In this document: positions 7,472 through 15,481 of the stretch, piece after piece | Layout of the letters: every line of letters begins with the position of its first letter | How positions within the stretch are numbered: the first letter of the stretch is position 1 | Assembly (NCBI GenBank): GCA_001768565.1 | Contig: MEOE01000002.1 | Coordinates: 1 to 44,286 of the forward strand | Direction: 5' to 3' | Origin: Bacteroidetes bacterium GWF2_33_16 | GTDB lineage: Bacteria; Bacteroidota; Bacteroidia; Bacteroidales; UBA12077 | DNA length: 44,286 bases | Notes under the pieces: model-generated | The model's input: only the letters and a program-made list of their open reading frames with translations | What the model was told of the DNA's origin: nothing | The model's database searches: none | Translations under genes and position numbers: made by a program

Positions 7472-7863
7472 CTTTAAATTATTAAAACTATCAATTTATA
7501 ACGCGTAAAATAGAACAAAATCTATTTTTTGACATTATCGTGGTTTTATTAAAACATCTGAATGTTTCATCAACTTCAATGTGGCCTAACTATAGTATAA
7601 ATACAATTAAATTATAATTATACTTTAAGAATTAACTATTAATGCAGTTTTATTGTACACTTTCTAATTTGTTTTAAAATTAATTAATTTCTTAAACAAA
7701 ACCTCTTTTGTATTAAAAATTAACGAGTTACGTAAAACCGAATTAAAATAACCAGCCATACACTTATAAGTGTCTTTTTTTACCAAAATCTGACCCAGTT
7801 TATTTATGTTATACAGCAGGTTATTGAAAAATGGGGTGTTATTGTTGTCTTTTTTCCTGTTTT
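7472..7863. other. AT-rich intergenic region upstream of the peptide operon
   Basis: I see no gene. The promoter of the minus-strand peptide operon should lie here. The nearest -7-like match is TAGATTTTG (7524-7516 on the minus strand), one base longer than TAnnTTTG and without a clear -33 partner, so I do not call it. A small palindrome followed by seven T (7760-7781) is present on the plus strand. Confidence 0.4.
7760..7781 (+). terminator. weak terminator-like palindrome with T-tract
   Basis: ACACTTATAAGTGT is a perfect palindrome (5-bp stem with a TATA loop), followed by C and seven T on the plus strand. No plus-strand gene is visible upstream, so if real it would end a small RNA or antisense transcript. 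The stem is short and AT-rich. Confidence 0.25.
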
Positions 7864-7987
7864 GTCATTCCGAGCCTGCCTGCCTGTCGGCAGGCGGAGC
7901 GAAGCTTGCCTGCGGCATGCAGGGAATCTTTAAATACGTTATGAATAGACTGCTTCAGTCGACCATTCTGGTCTCCTTCGCAGTGAC
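7864..7987. repeat. palindromic intergenic repeat, copy 1
   Basis: The unit opens with GTCATTCCGAG and closes with TTCGCAGTGAC, so its ends are imperfect inverted copies. Inside is a 7-bp hairpin, GCCTGCC and GGCAGGC around TGTC (7878-7895). The unit is more GC-rich than its surroundings. Similar GTCATTGCGAG / CGCAGTGAC repeats are widespread between genes in many bacterial genomes. Confidence 0.55.
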
Positions 7988-8002
7988 TATCCTACTTGTT
8001 TG

Positions 8003-8095
8003 GTCATTGCGATCCCGATGGCTCCCGAAAGCTTTCGGGACTGGAGAAGCAATCTCTAAAGACTGCTTCGGCCTGTTTGCAGGCCTCGCAGTGAC
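8003..8095. repeat. palindromic intergenic repeat, copy 2
   Basis: The unit runs from GTCATTGCGA to TCGCAGTGAC. It contains the perfect palindrome TCCCGAAAGCTTTCGGGA (8023-8040) and the hairpin GGCCTG / CAGGCC (8070-8085). Its last 41 bp (8058-8098, counting three bases past the unit) are repeated exactly at 8583-8623. Confidence 0.6.
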
Positions 8096-8147
8096 TATTT
8101 GTTAGGGGGTCGCAGTGACTAACGGTTTTCTTCGCAGTGATTATTAA

Positions 8148-8450
8148 TTAAACTACTGATGCCGACAAATCTTCCCAACTGGGATTGATACTGTAAATTA
8201 AATTCTCTTTCTTTTTTCTTGACCCTGCTTTAATTTGCTTTTCGCGACCAATAGCATCACCAATAAGAAAATGAGTTTCGAAGTAAACCAACTTGTCAAT
8301 ATTATATCTCGAAGTAAAAGACCTGGGATTTGTTTTCGTTTTGTGTTCTTCGAGTCTGCGCTTAAGATCATTGGTAACTCCGGTATATAGCACAGTATTA
8401 TTCTTATTTGTCAGGATGTAAACATATCCACCGGTAATTTTGAATGTCAT
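8148..8450 (-). CDS. small GIY-YIG nuclease-family protein
   Basis: This 100-aa protein is a single GIY-YIG domain. It shows GGYVYILTN (the GIY strand) and LYTGVTNDLKRRLEEH (the YIG strand with the catalytic-type arginine at the start of the helix), plus a later Glu in IGREKQIKAG. Length and layout match the UhpP/UPF0213-like stand-alone group, whose members are often present in several copies in Bacteroidota. Their cellular role is not established; structure-specific DNA cleavage is the family activity. The gene stands alone between palindromic repeats: two copies on the left, one on the right. The gene-plus-repeat block could be a passively mobilised unit, which is inference. Confidence 0.85.
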   Translation of the reverse strand: MTFKITGGYVYILTNKNNTVLYTGVTNDLKRRLEEHKTKTNPRSFTSRYNIDKLVYFETHFLIGDAIGREKQIKAGSRKKKENLIYSINPSWEDLSASVV

Positions 8451-8795
8451 AGTGTTGGGTTTTACAATCTAAAATAATATTATTTTTCTTATAGTCATAA
8501 CGAGCCTGCCTGCCGGCTTGACCGCCGGGAGTGGTTTTAACTGCCACAGGAAGTCAGGTAGGCGTAGCGAAGTTATCTTTTAAAAGACTGCTTCGGCCTG
8601 TTTGCAGGCCTCGCAGTGACTATCCAATAGGGGAGAGCAGTGACTAAAATAATTTTAACAATCCGCTTGTCTCTGTTCAACTATTGGTTTGCCTCTTTTT
8701 AACTTCCAAATCCCTCAATTCACAATAGTTCCAGAAGCTTTATAGCCCGGTTTCGCTGGTGCGATTGTCAACAGGAAAATAAAAGTTATTAACAA
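8451..8795. other. intergenic region left of the dcw operator
   Basis: This stretch separates the GIY-YIG gene from the MraZ box array. It contains palindromic repeat copy 3 (8494-8620), and after that AT-rich sequence in which I see no gene or clear promoter. Confidence 0.45.
8494..8620. repeat. palindromic intergenic repeat, copy 3
   Basis: The unit runs from GTCATAACGAG to CTCGCAGTGAC. Its right part shares an exact 41-bp match (8583-8623) with 8058-8098 near copy 2. The left part shares GAGCCTGCCTGCC with copy 1. It lies on the far side of the GIY-YIG gene, so the gene is bracketed by copies in the same orientation. Confidence 0.6.
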
Positions 8796-8832
8796 AGTGG
8801 TAAAAAATGGGATAAAGTGGTAGAATGTGGGA
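8796..8832 (+). promoter_or_regulatory. putative MraZ operator (four TGG boxes)
   Basis: TGG occurs at 8798, 8808, 8818 and 8828, an exact 10-bp period, in the order TGGT, TGGG, TGGT, TGGG. MraZ proteins are known to bind direct repeats of TGGGN-type boxes spaced one helical turn apart, just upstream of mraZ. The array ends about 40 bp before the mraZ start, where the promoter should be. Autoregulation of the cluster by MraZ is therefore likely. Confidence 0.7.
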
Positions 8833-8870
8833 AATTTTTATATATTTTTACAAGTTAAATAGCGGGTTTA

Positions 8871-9338
8871 ATGGCAACATTCATTGGAGATTATAATTGC
8901 AAGGTTGATGAGAAAGGTCGTGTTACTTTTCCGGCAACGCTTAAAAAGCAGATGAGCTCTGCTTCCAGTGATCGTTTTGTCGTTAAAACAGACATCTTCG
9001 AAAAATGTCTTATTCTTTTTCCAATAGAAGAATGGGAACGTCAAAATGCTATTATCAGAAGTAAAATAAATCCTTATAATAAAGAACATAATAAGTTCTT
9101 ACGAAACTTTTACAAAGGCTCAGCTGAAGTAACGCTTGATAGCAGTAATCGCTTGCTTATACCAAAACGTTTGCTCGACATAGCAGATATCTCTAAAGAA
9201 GCAATTTTGGCTGGACAGGATGGCAAAATTGAAATTTGGTCGAAAGATTTGTATGAAGCAATGGGAGAAAATCAGGATGATTTTGCAACATTGGCCGAAA
9301 AAATTATGGGAGGTAATTTAAATCAAGAAATGGGATAG
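8871..9338 (+). CDS. mraZ: transcriptional regulator / cell-division protein MraZ
   Basis: This 155-aa protein is a standard-length MraZ with two SpoVT-AbrB-like swapped-hairpin halves. The first begins DYNCKVDEKGRVTFPATLKK; the second contains AEVTLDSSNRLLIPKRLLD. MraZ forms a ring-like oligomer that binds tandem boxes upstream of its own gene and tunes the division/cell-wall operon. It is the first gene of the cluster, and four phased TGG boxes lie just before it. The next gene starts two bases after its stop, so the two are co-transcribed. Confidence 0.95.
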   Translation: MATFIGDYNCKVDEKGRVTFPATLKKQMSSASSDRFVVKTDIFEKCLILFPIEEWERQNAIIRSKINPYNKEHNKFLRNFYKGSAEVTLDSSNRLLIPKRLLDIADISKEAILAGQDGKIEIWSKDLYEAMGENQDDFATLAEKIMGGNLNQEMG

Positions 9339-9340
9339 AA

Positions 9341-10237
9341 ATGGCTTACCATATACCGGTTTTACTGAAAGAAAGTATTGATGGCTTAAATATAAAGCCA
9401 GATGGGATTTATGTCGATGTAACTTTTGGTGGAGGCGGTCACTCCCGCGAAATAATCAAACACCTTAAAACCGGAAAACTAATTGCTTTTGATCAGGACG
9501 ATGATGCTCAGCAGAATTTAATTGATGATAAAAGGTTTCTTTTTGTAAATCATAATTTCCGTTTTCTAAAAAACTTCCTGAAATATTATAAAATTAATAA
9601 GGTGGATGGAGTTTTAGCCGATCTGGGTCTCTCTTCTCATCATATTGATCAACCTGAGAGGGGTTTTTCTTTTCGCTATGATGGCAAATTGGATATGAGG
9701 ATGAATCAGAGCGCAAAATTATCGGCTCATGAAATTGTAAACACGTTTTCGGAGCAACAACTTTCTAAGATCTTTTGGGAGTATGGTGAGCTTGATAATG
9801 GAAGGAAGCTTGCAAAAGCAATAATAACGGGGCGTCAGGTTTCTGAAATAAAAGATATAAAAGCATTGGTAGAGGTTTTAACGCCATTTCTGCCAAAACA
9901 TGCTGAGCATAAATTTTTGGCAAAAGTATTTCAGGCGTTGCGAATTGAGGTAAACAGAGAAATGGAGTTTTTAAAGGAAATGTTGTTGCAAACTATTGAT
10001 GTTATTAAACCTGGTGGCCGGCTGGTGGTAATTACATATCATTCGCTGGAAGATAGATTGGTAAAAAATTTTATTAGAAGTGGCCAGTTTGAAGGCGATG
10101 CTGAAAAGGATTTTTTTGGAAATACAAAGGTTCCTTTTGCTGCTGTAAACAGGAAAATTATTATCCCAACAAATAAAGAAATTGAAGATAATAACAGAGC
10201 ACGAAGCGCCAAATTACGAATAGCAGAAAGAAATTAA
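9341..10237 (+). CDS. rsmH: 16S rRNA m4C1402 methyltransferase RsmH
   Basis: This 298-aa enzyme (also called MraW) puts the N4-methyl group on C1402 of 16S rRNA, using S-adenosylmethionine. Visible marks are the N-terminal IPVLLKESIDGL, the SAM-binding YVDVTFGGGGHS, the DLGLSSHHIDQPERGFSFR block and the C-terminal ITYHSLEDRLVKNF. Length is normal. Its stop overlaps the start of the next gene (TAATG), a sign of translational coupling. Confidence 0.95.
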   Translation: MAYHIPVLLKESIDGLNIKPDGIYVDVTFGGGGHSREIIKHLKTGKLIAFDQDDDAQQNLIDDKRFLFVNHNFRFLKNFLKYYKINKVDGVLADLGLSSHHIDQPERGFSFRYDGKLDMRMNQSAKLSAHEIVNTFSEQQLSKIFWEYGELDNGRKLAKAIITGRQVSEIKDIKALVEVLTPFLPKHAEHKFLAKVFQALRIEVNREMEFLKEMLLQTIDVIKPGGRLVVITYHSLEDRLVKNFIRSGQFEGDAEKDFFGNTKVPFAAVNRKIIIPTNKEIEDNNRARSAKLRIAERN

Positions 10238-10611
10238 TGGTCGAAAGTAAAGAACATATTGAGTTTATTGATGAGAAAAAAGAACCAAAAAAAACAAGAA
10301 AAGGTTCTTTTAGGGACGTTCTTGATGGTTCATTATTAACAAATGAATGGGTTGTGCGGCAATTGCCATATATAATATTTTTGGTGGTATTGGCATTTGT
10401 GTATATAGGCAATAGATATCACGCCGAAAGAATGGTACGAAGGAATATAGTGTTGCAGAAAGAAATTAATGATTTACGAGCCGAATCGATTACAACTGCT
10501 GCTGAGCTTATGCTTATTAGCAAACAGTCGGAAGTAGCCAAGCAGGTTAAAGAAAGAGGACTCGATCTAGAAGAATCGGTTGTGCCTCCGAAAAAAATTG
10601 TAATTAATTAA
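10237..10611 (+). CDS. ftsL: FtsL-like division protein
   Basis: This 124-aa protein has a charged cytoplasmic N-terminus, one membrane helix at about residues 45-63, and a short heptad-like segment after it (VLQKEINDLRAESITTAAEL). FtsL sequences diverge fast, so the call rests on this topology and on its place between rsmH and the PBP gene, where ftsL always sits. In Bacteroidota such proteins are commonly annotated as FtsL-like. It would join FtsQ and the FtsW/PBP pair in the divisome. Confidence 0.82.
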   Translation: MVESKEHIEFIDEKKEPKKTRKGSFRDVLDGSLLTNEWVVRQLPYIIFLVVLAFVYIGNRYHAERMVRRNIVLQKEINDLRAESITTAAELMLISKQSEVAKQVKERGLDLEESVVPPKKIVIN

Positions 10612-10620
10612 TACTTATAG

Positions 10621-12750
10621 ATGCCTTTAAAAAAGGAAATAGTAATGAGAGTCGGTGTAGTGTATGTATTTATGCTACTGCTTGGTATTGCTATTCTTGC
10701 AAAGGTATTGTATTTGCAGATTATTGAAGGGGTTAAATGGCGCGAAAAAGCACAGGTGCTGAGTTTAAAAGATATAACTATTGAAGCAAACAGAGGAGAT
10801 ATCCTAGATGCTGATGGACGACTTCTTGCAAGCTCTGTGCCTTTTTATGAAATAAGAATGGATACTCGTAGCTCCGGAATGGATAGTCATATGTTTAATA
10901 CAAAAATTGATTCTTTGGCTTTATGTTTATCCAGACTCTTCCGCGACAAACCAGCTTCTGAATACAAGGCTGAAATACTTAAGGCAAGAAGAAATGGTGA
11001 GCGATTTCATCTCCTTAAACGCAGGGTAAATTATATTCAATTAAAGAAAATGAGAAGTTTCCCAATATTTCGATTGGGTTCTAATAAGGGAGGATTTATC
11101 CCGGTTCAAACAAACATGCGAATTCAACCTCATGCTAGTCTTGCTTCCAGAACAATTGGTCGTACTACTCAGGGAGAAAGAGGTAATGTGGTTGGTATTG
11201 AAGGTGCTTATGATGAAGAATTGAGTGGAGTTAATGGAGTAAGACTAATGCAGCGGCTTCCGGGCAATGTATGGATGCCTGTAAACGATGGTAATGAAGT
11301 GGAGCCAAAAGACGGAATGGATGTGCTTTCTACTATCGATGTTAATATTCAGGATGTAGCCGAGAATGCATTACGAAAACAACTTTCAAAACACAATGCC
11401 CATCATGGTACTGCAATTTTAATGGAAGTTAAAACCGGCGAAATAAAAGCAATAGCCAATCTGGAAAAAAACAGTTATGGTGAATACAAGGAAACTTACA
11501 ATTATGCTATTGGTGAGAGTGCCGAGCCCGGTTCAACTTTTAAGCTGGCATCAATGATTGCAATTCTTGAAGATGGATATGTCGATTTGGATGATACAAT
11601 AGATACTGGAAATGGGGTGGTTTACTATTATGATCAGAAAGTTACCGACACAAAAGAAGGTGGTTATGGAGTGCTCTCGGTAAAAGAAATTTTCGAGTAT
11701 TCATCAAATGTGGGAATATCAAGAATAATTACTGATCACTATAAAGGGAAGGAAGAAAAATTTATTAATCGACTATATCGAATGAACCTTAATAGCAAGG
11801 TGGGTATTGATGTGAGAGGCGAAGGTCGTCCGGAAATTAAATTTCCCGGTGATAAATATTGGTCTGGTGTGTCATTACCTATGATGTCGATTGGTTATGA
11901 AGTAAAAATGGCTCCAATACAAACTCTTACATTGTATAATGCTGTGGCTAATAATGGTCGAATGGTTCGACCACGTCTTGTTAAGGAAATAATGTTTCAC
12001 GGTAGAACGGTAAAATCTTTTGAACCCGAAATTATTAATCAATCTATTTGTTCCCGATCAACATTAAAGAAAGTAAAAACTATGTTGGAGGGAGTAGTAG
12101 AAAATGGTACAGCCAATAATTTAAAGAACAAAACATATAAAATAGCCGGAAAAACGGGTACTGCACAAATAGCTCGAAAAGGAAAGGGATATAAGGAGCA
12201 AGGAAGATTAAGCTATCAGGCTTCTTTTGTTGGATATTTTCCTGCTGATAATCCTCAGTATTCATGTATTGTTGTTATTAGTTCTCCTTCAAATTACGTC
12301 TATTATGGCAATCTGGTTGCGGGACCTGTATTTAAAGAGATTGCTGATAAGGTTTATGCAAAAAGCTTCGATATTCATGAAAGTATTGATGATATGGATT
12401 TGGCAACTAATGGGGAATCATTATTGCCTTATACAAAGAATAGCTATTACAAAGAATTAAAGTATGTGTTGAAACACCTTGATATTGATGTTGATGATGA
12501 TAATATTACGTCTGATTGGGTTGTAACTAATAGAAAAGATGATGCAATAGATCTTAAGAACAGGTTTGTTGATAAAAACCTTATGCCTAACGTGGTTGGG
12601 ATGGGACTGAAAGATGGATTGTTCATTCTTGAAAATGCCGGGCTGAGTGTTGAGTTTAATGGCAGAGGAAGTATTGTTGGTCAATCAATACAACAAGGAT
12701 CGGTTATTCACAGAGGAAATAGTGTAACTCTACAAATGTCAATTAATTAG
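10621..12750 (+). CDS. ftsI: division-type penicillin-binding protein (FtsI) with PASTA
   Basis: This 709-aa transpeptidase crosslinks septal peptidoglycan. It has one N-terminal membrane helix (about 11-30), a PBP dimerisation domain with EANRGDILDADGRLLA, and a transpeptidase domain whose three motifs are visible: STFK with catalytic Ser305, SSN in FEYSSNVGISR, and KTGTAQ. The C-terminus carries a PASTA domain from MPNVVGMGLKDG to the end, as is common in Bacteroidota PBP3-type enzymes (also called SpoVD-like). Position after ftsL and before murE supports the division role. Confidence 0.93.
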   Translation: MPLKKEIVMRVGVVYVFMLLLGIAILAKVLYLQIIEGVKWREKAQVLSLKDITIEANRGDILDADGRLLASSVPFYEIRMDTRSSGMDSHMFNTKIDSLALCLSRLFRDKPASEYKAEILKARRNGERFHLLKRRVNYIQLKKMRSFPIFRLGSNKGGFIPVQTNMRIQPHASLASRTIGRTTQGERGNVVGIEGAYDEELSGVNGVRLMQRLPGNVWMPVNDGNEVEPKDGMDVLSTIDVNIQDVAENALRKQLSKHNAHHGTAILMEVKTGEIKAIANLEKNSYGEYKETYNYAIGESAEPGSTFKLASMIAILEDGYVDLDDTIDTGNGVVYYYDQKVTDTKEGGYGVLSVKEIFEYSSNVGISRIITDHYKGKEEKFINRLYRMNLNSKVGIDVRGEGRPEIKFPGDKYWSGVSLPMMSIGYEVKMAPIQTLTLYNAVANNGRMVRPRLVKEIMFHGRTVKSFEPEIINQSICSRSTLKKVKTMLEGVVENGTANNLKNKTYKIAGKTGTAQIARKGKGYKEQGRLSYQASFVGYFPADNPQYSCIVVISSPSNYVYYGNLVAGPVFKEIADKVYAKSFDIHESIDDMDLATNGESLLPYTKNSYYKELKYVLKHLDIDVDDDNITSDWVVTNRKDDAIDLKNRFVDKNLMPNVVGMGLKDGLFILENAGLSVEFNGRGSIVGQSIQQGSVIHRGNSVTLQMSIN

Positions 12751-12754
12751 TTGA

Positions 12755-14218
12755 ATGAAGATATTAAGCGAAATAGTACAGTTTGTGCCAATTAAAAAAG
12801 TAATTGGAAGTACGGAGATTCCTTTTACCTCAATTGTTTTTGACTCTAGAAAAGTAAATAGGGGTTGTCTTTTTGTTGCAGTTAAAGGAACAAATTCCGA
12901 TGGACACCAATATATTTCTTCATCTATTGATAATGGTGCAATAGCAATTATTTGTGAAATATTGCCAAATGAAATAAATAAAGATATTACTTATATACAA
13001 GTTGAATGCACATCAAAAACACTTGGGCTTATAGCATCGGCATTTTATAATTATCCATCTAAAAAACTTAAACTGGTAGGTATTACTGGAACAAATGGGA
13101 AAACCACCACGGCAACTTTACTTTACCTAATGGTTCGAAAGTTGGGTTTTAAAGCTGGTTTGCTTTCTACTGTGCGCAACTATGTTGATGATAATGCGAT
13201 AGAAGCAACCCATACAACACCCGATGCTGTACAGATAAATAAGCTGCTCAATGATATGGTTATTGCAGGATGCGAGTATTGCTTTATGGAAGTAAGTTCG
13301 CACGCTATTGATCAGGAGCGTATTTCGGGATTACAATTTGCAGGTGGTGTTTTTACAAATATTACTCATGATCATCTCGATTATCATAAAACCTTTGCCG
13401 AATATATTAAAGCAAAGAAAAAATTCTTTGATGAACTAAGCTCTGAAAGTTTTGCTTTGGTCAATGCTGATGATAAAAACTCTGGAGTAATGGTTCAGAA
13501 TACAAAAGCCAAATCCAGAACATTTGCGTTACAGTCGGTGGCTGATTTTAAAGCACGAATTATAGAAAGCCATTTTGATGGCAGTATGCTTTCGGTTGAT
13601 AACAATGATGTTTGGACTTTCTTTGTTGGGCGGTTTAATGCATATAATCTGTTGGGTGTTTATGCATCGCTCAATTTGCTTGGATTTAATAAAGACGAGA
13701 TTCTTACTGCACTTAGTGAAATGAAACCCGTTGAAGGTCGATTCGAGAGTTTCCGTTCGCCAAATGGCATAACTGCTATTGTCGATTATGCGCATACTCC
13801 TGATGCATTATTAAATGTGCTGAATGCTATAAATCAAATTCGCAATGATGATCAAAATGTAATTACTGTTGTTGGAGCTGGAGGTGATCGCGACAAAACC
13901 AAACGACCCGAAATGGCTAAGATTGCTGCACTAAATAGTAATAAGGTTATTCTTACTTCAGATAATCCACGATCGGAAAATCCGATAACAATTATTGAGG
14001 AAATGAAAGCGGGTATTGATATTGTAAGCATGAAAAACGTGTTGGCAATAACTGATCGAAAGGAAGCAATTCGCACAGCTTGTTTGCTTGCAAAATCAGG
14101 TGATGTTATTCTTATTGCAGGTAAAGGACATGAAACATATCAGGAAATTAAAGGAGTAAAGCATCATTTTGATGATAGAGAAATAATAAATCAACTATTT
14201 AACGAACTATATAACTAA
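12755..14218 (+). CDS. murE: UDP-MurNAc-tripeptide ligase MurE
   Basis: This 487-aa Mur ligase adds the third amino acid to UDP-MurNAc-Ala-Glu. The ATP loop TGTNGKTT lies at residues 111-118, and the specificity motif DNPR is at 403-406. DNPR marks enzymes that use meso-diaminopimelate rather than lysine, so the cell wall is expected to be DAP-type. The C-terminus contains GKGHETYQ. The start is four bases after the PBP stop. Confidence 0.95.
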   Translation: MKILSEIVQFVPIKKVIGSTEIPFTSIVFDSRKVNRGCLFVAVKGTNSDGHQYISSSIDNGAIAIICEILPNEINKDITYIQVECTSKTLGLIASAFYNYPSKKLKLVGITGTNGKTTTATLLYLMVRKLGFKAGLLSTVRNYVDDNAIEATHTTPDAVQINKLLNDMVIAGCEYCFMEVSSHAIDQERISGLQFAGGVFTNITHDHLDYHKTFAEYIKAKKKFFDELSSESFALVNADDKNSGVMVQNTKAKSRTFALQSVADFKARIIESHFDGSMLSVDNNDVWTFFVGRFNAYNLLGVYASLNLLGFNKDEILTALSEMKPVEGRFESFRSPNGITAIVDYAHTPDALLNVLNAINQIRNDDQNVITVVGAGGDRDKTKRPEMAKIAALNSNKVILTSDNPRSENPITIIEEMKAGIDIVSMKNVLAITDRKEAIRTACLLAKSGDVILIAGKGHETYQEIKGVKHHFDDREIINQLFNELYN

Positions 14219-14225
14219 CTGATAT

Positions 14226-15476
14226 ATGCTTTTTTATTTATTTGAACTTTTAGAAAAAATGAACTTCCCCGGGGCAGGAGTATTTCAATATATTTCGTTC
14301 CGATCGGCAGCTACTATGATTACATCCTTGTTAATCTCTCTTGTGTTTGGTAAGCAAATAATTAATTATTTGCGCAAACAGCAAATAGGCGAGGATATTC
14401 GAGATTTAGGATTGGATGGGCAAATGAGTAAAAAAGGTACTCCTACAATGGGTGGAATAATTATTCTGGCATCCATAGTTATTCCTACTTTGCTTTTTGG
14501 CAATTTAAAAAATGTTTATGTGCAGCTAATGCTTATAGCTACTGTATGGCTTGGATTAATTGGTTTTACGGATGATTATATTAAAATTTTCAGAAAAAAT
14601 AAAAAAGGTCTTGCCGGTAAATTTAAAATACTTGGGCAGGTTGGACTAGGTCTTATAGTAGGTATTACTTTATATGTAAGTGATGATGCCATTATTCGTG
14701 AAAAATTTACTGAAAAGAAAACAATTGATACTGAGCAAACTATTGAAAATGGAGATTATTCTAATGAGCAGGTAGTAGTTTATACTAAAGATTTAAAATC
14801 AACAAAAACAACAATACCATTTTTTAAAAATAATGAGTTCGATTATGCTTACCTGGTTTCGTTTTTAGGTGATAAAAGCCAAAAATTTGCATGGATTGTA
14901 TTTGTGATTGTTGTAATAATAATTATTACTGCCGTTTCAAATGGAGCAAATCTGACAGATGGACTAGATGGCTTGGCCACTGGCACATCAGCCATAATTG
15001 GAACTACACTAGGTGTTTTTGCATATCTCTCCGGAAATATTATTTATGCCGACTACCTAAATATAATGTATATCCCATTTACTGGAGAGTTGGTAGTGTT
15101 TATGAGTGCATTTATTGGTGCAACCGTTGGCTTTTTATGGTACAATTCATATCCTGCTCAGGTTTTCATGGGCGATACCGGAAGTCTTACCCTTGGAGGA
15201 ATAATTGCAGTATTTGCAATTATCATACGAAAAGAATTATTAATTCCTATTTTATGCGGAATCTTCTTAGTAGAGAGCCTCTCGGTTATGATGCAAGTTA
15301 GTTATTTTAAGTATACAAGGAGAAAATATGGAGAAGGTCGCAGAATATTTAAAATGTCTCCTTTGCATCATCATTTTCAAATGAAAGGATATCCTGAGCC
15401 AAAAATAGTAATGCGATTTATGATCGTTGGGATTTTATTGGCTGTAATTACTATTGTTACATTAAAAATCAGATAA
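14226..15476 (+). CDS. mraY: phospho-MurNAc-pentapeptide translocase MraY
   Basis: This 416-aa integral membrane enzyme moves phospho-MurNAc-pentapeptide onto undecaprenyl phosphate to give lipid I. Signature loops are [36 protein letters not shown] and the cytoplasmic [10 protein letters not shown]. It is about 50 residues longer than the usual 360. The extra length lies at roughly residues 155-215, an acidic, threonine-rich loop between membrane helices that is typical of Bacteroidota MraY. Confidence 0.95.
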   Translation: MLFYLFELLEKMNFPGAGVFQYISFRSAATMITSLLISLVFGKQIINYLRKQQIGEDIRDLGLDGQMSKKGTPTMGGIIILASIVIPTLLFGNLKNVYVQLMLIATVWLGLIGFTDDYIKIFRKNKKGLAGKFKILGQVGLGLIVGITLYVSDDAIIREKFTEKKTIDTEQTIENGDYSNEQVVVYTKDLKSTKTTIPFFKNNEFDYAYLVSFLGDKSQKFAWIVFVIVVIIIITAVSNGANLTDGLDGLATGTSAIIGTTLGVFAYLSGNIIYADYLNIMYIPFTGELVVFMSAFIGATVGFLWYNSYPAQVFMGDTGSLTLGGIIAVFAIIIRKELLIPILCGIFLVESLSVMMQVSYFKYTRRKYGEGRRIFKMSPLHHHFQMKGYPEPKIVMRFMIVGILLAVITIVTLKIR

Positions 15477-15481
15477 TAAAA

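Noticed and set aside
7516..7524. TAGATTTTG as promoter of the peptide operon
   Set aside because: The spacing inside the element is one base too long and no -33 TTTG was found; too weak to list as a promoter.
7806..8105. 99-codon plus-strand frame in the gap left of the GIY-YIG gene
   Set aside because: It runs through two copies of the palindromic repeat and its product has no protein-like pattern; translated repeats explain it.
7864..8620. CRISPR array
   Set aside because: Only three long, imperfect palindromic units, with a gene between them and no regular spacers; not a CRISPR.
10369..10863. Minus-strand frames inside the dcw cluster, such as those opposite ftsL, ftsQ and murE
   Set aside because: They lie opposite genes with clear motifs and have low-complexity, hydrophobic or Ser-rich products; shadows of the real genes.
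14891..15301. 136-codon plus-strand frame inside mraY
   Set aside because: Rich in Cys, Trp and Tyr, fully inside mraY in another frame, with no motif; a shadow.
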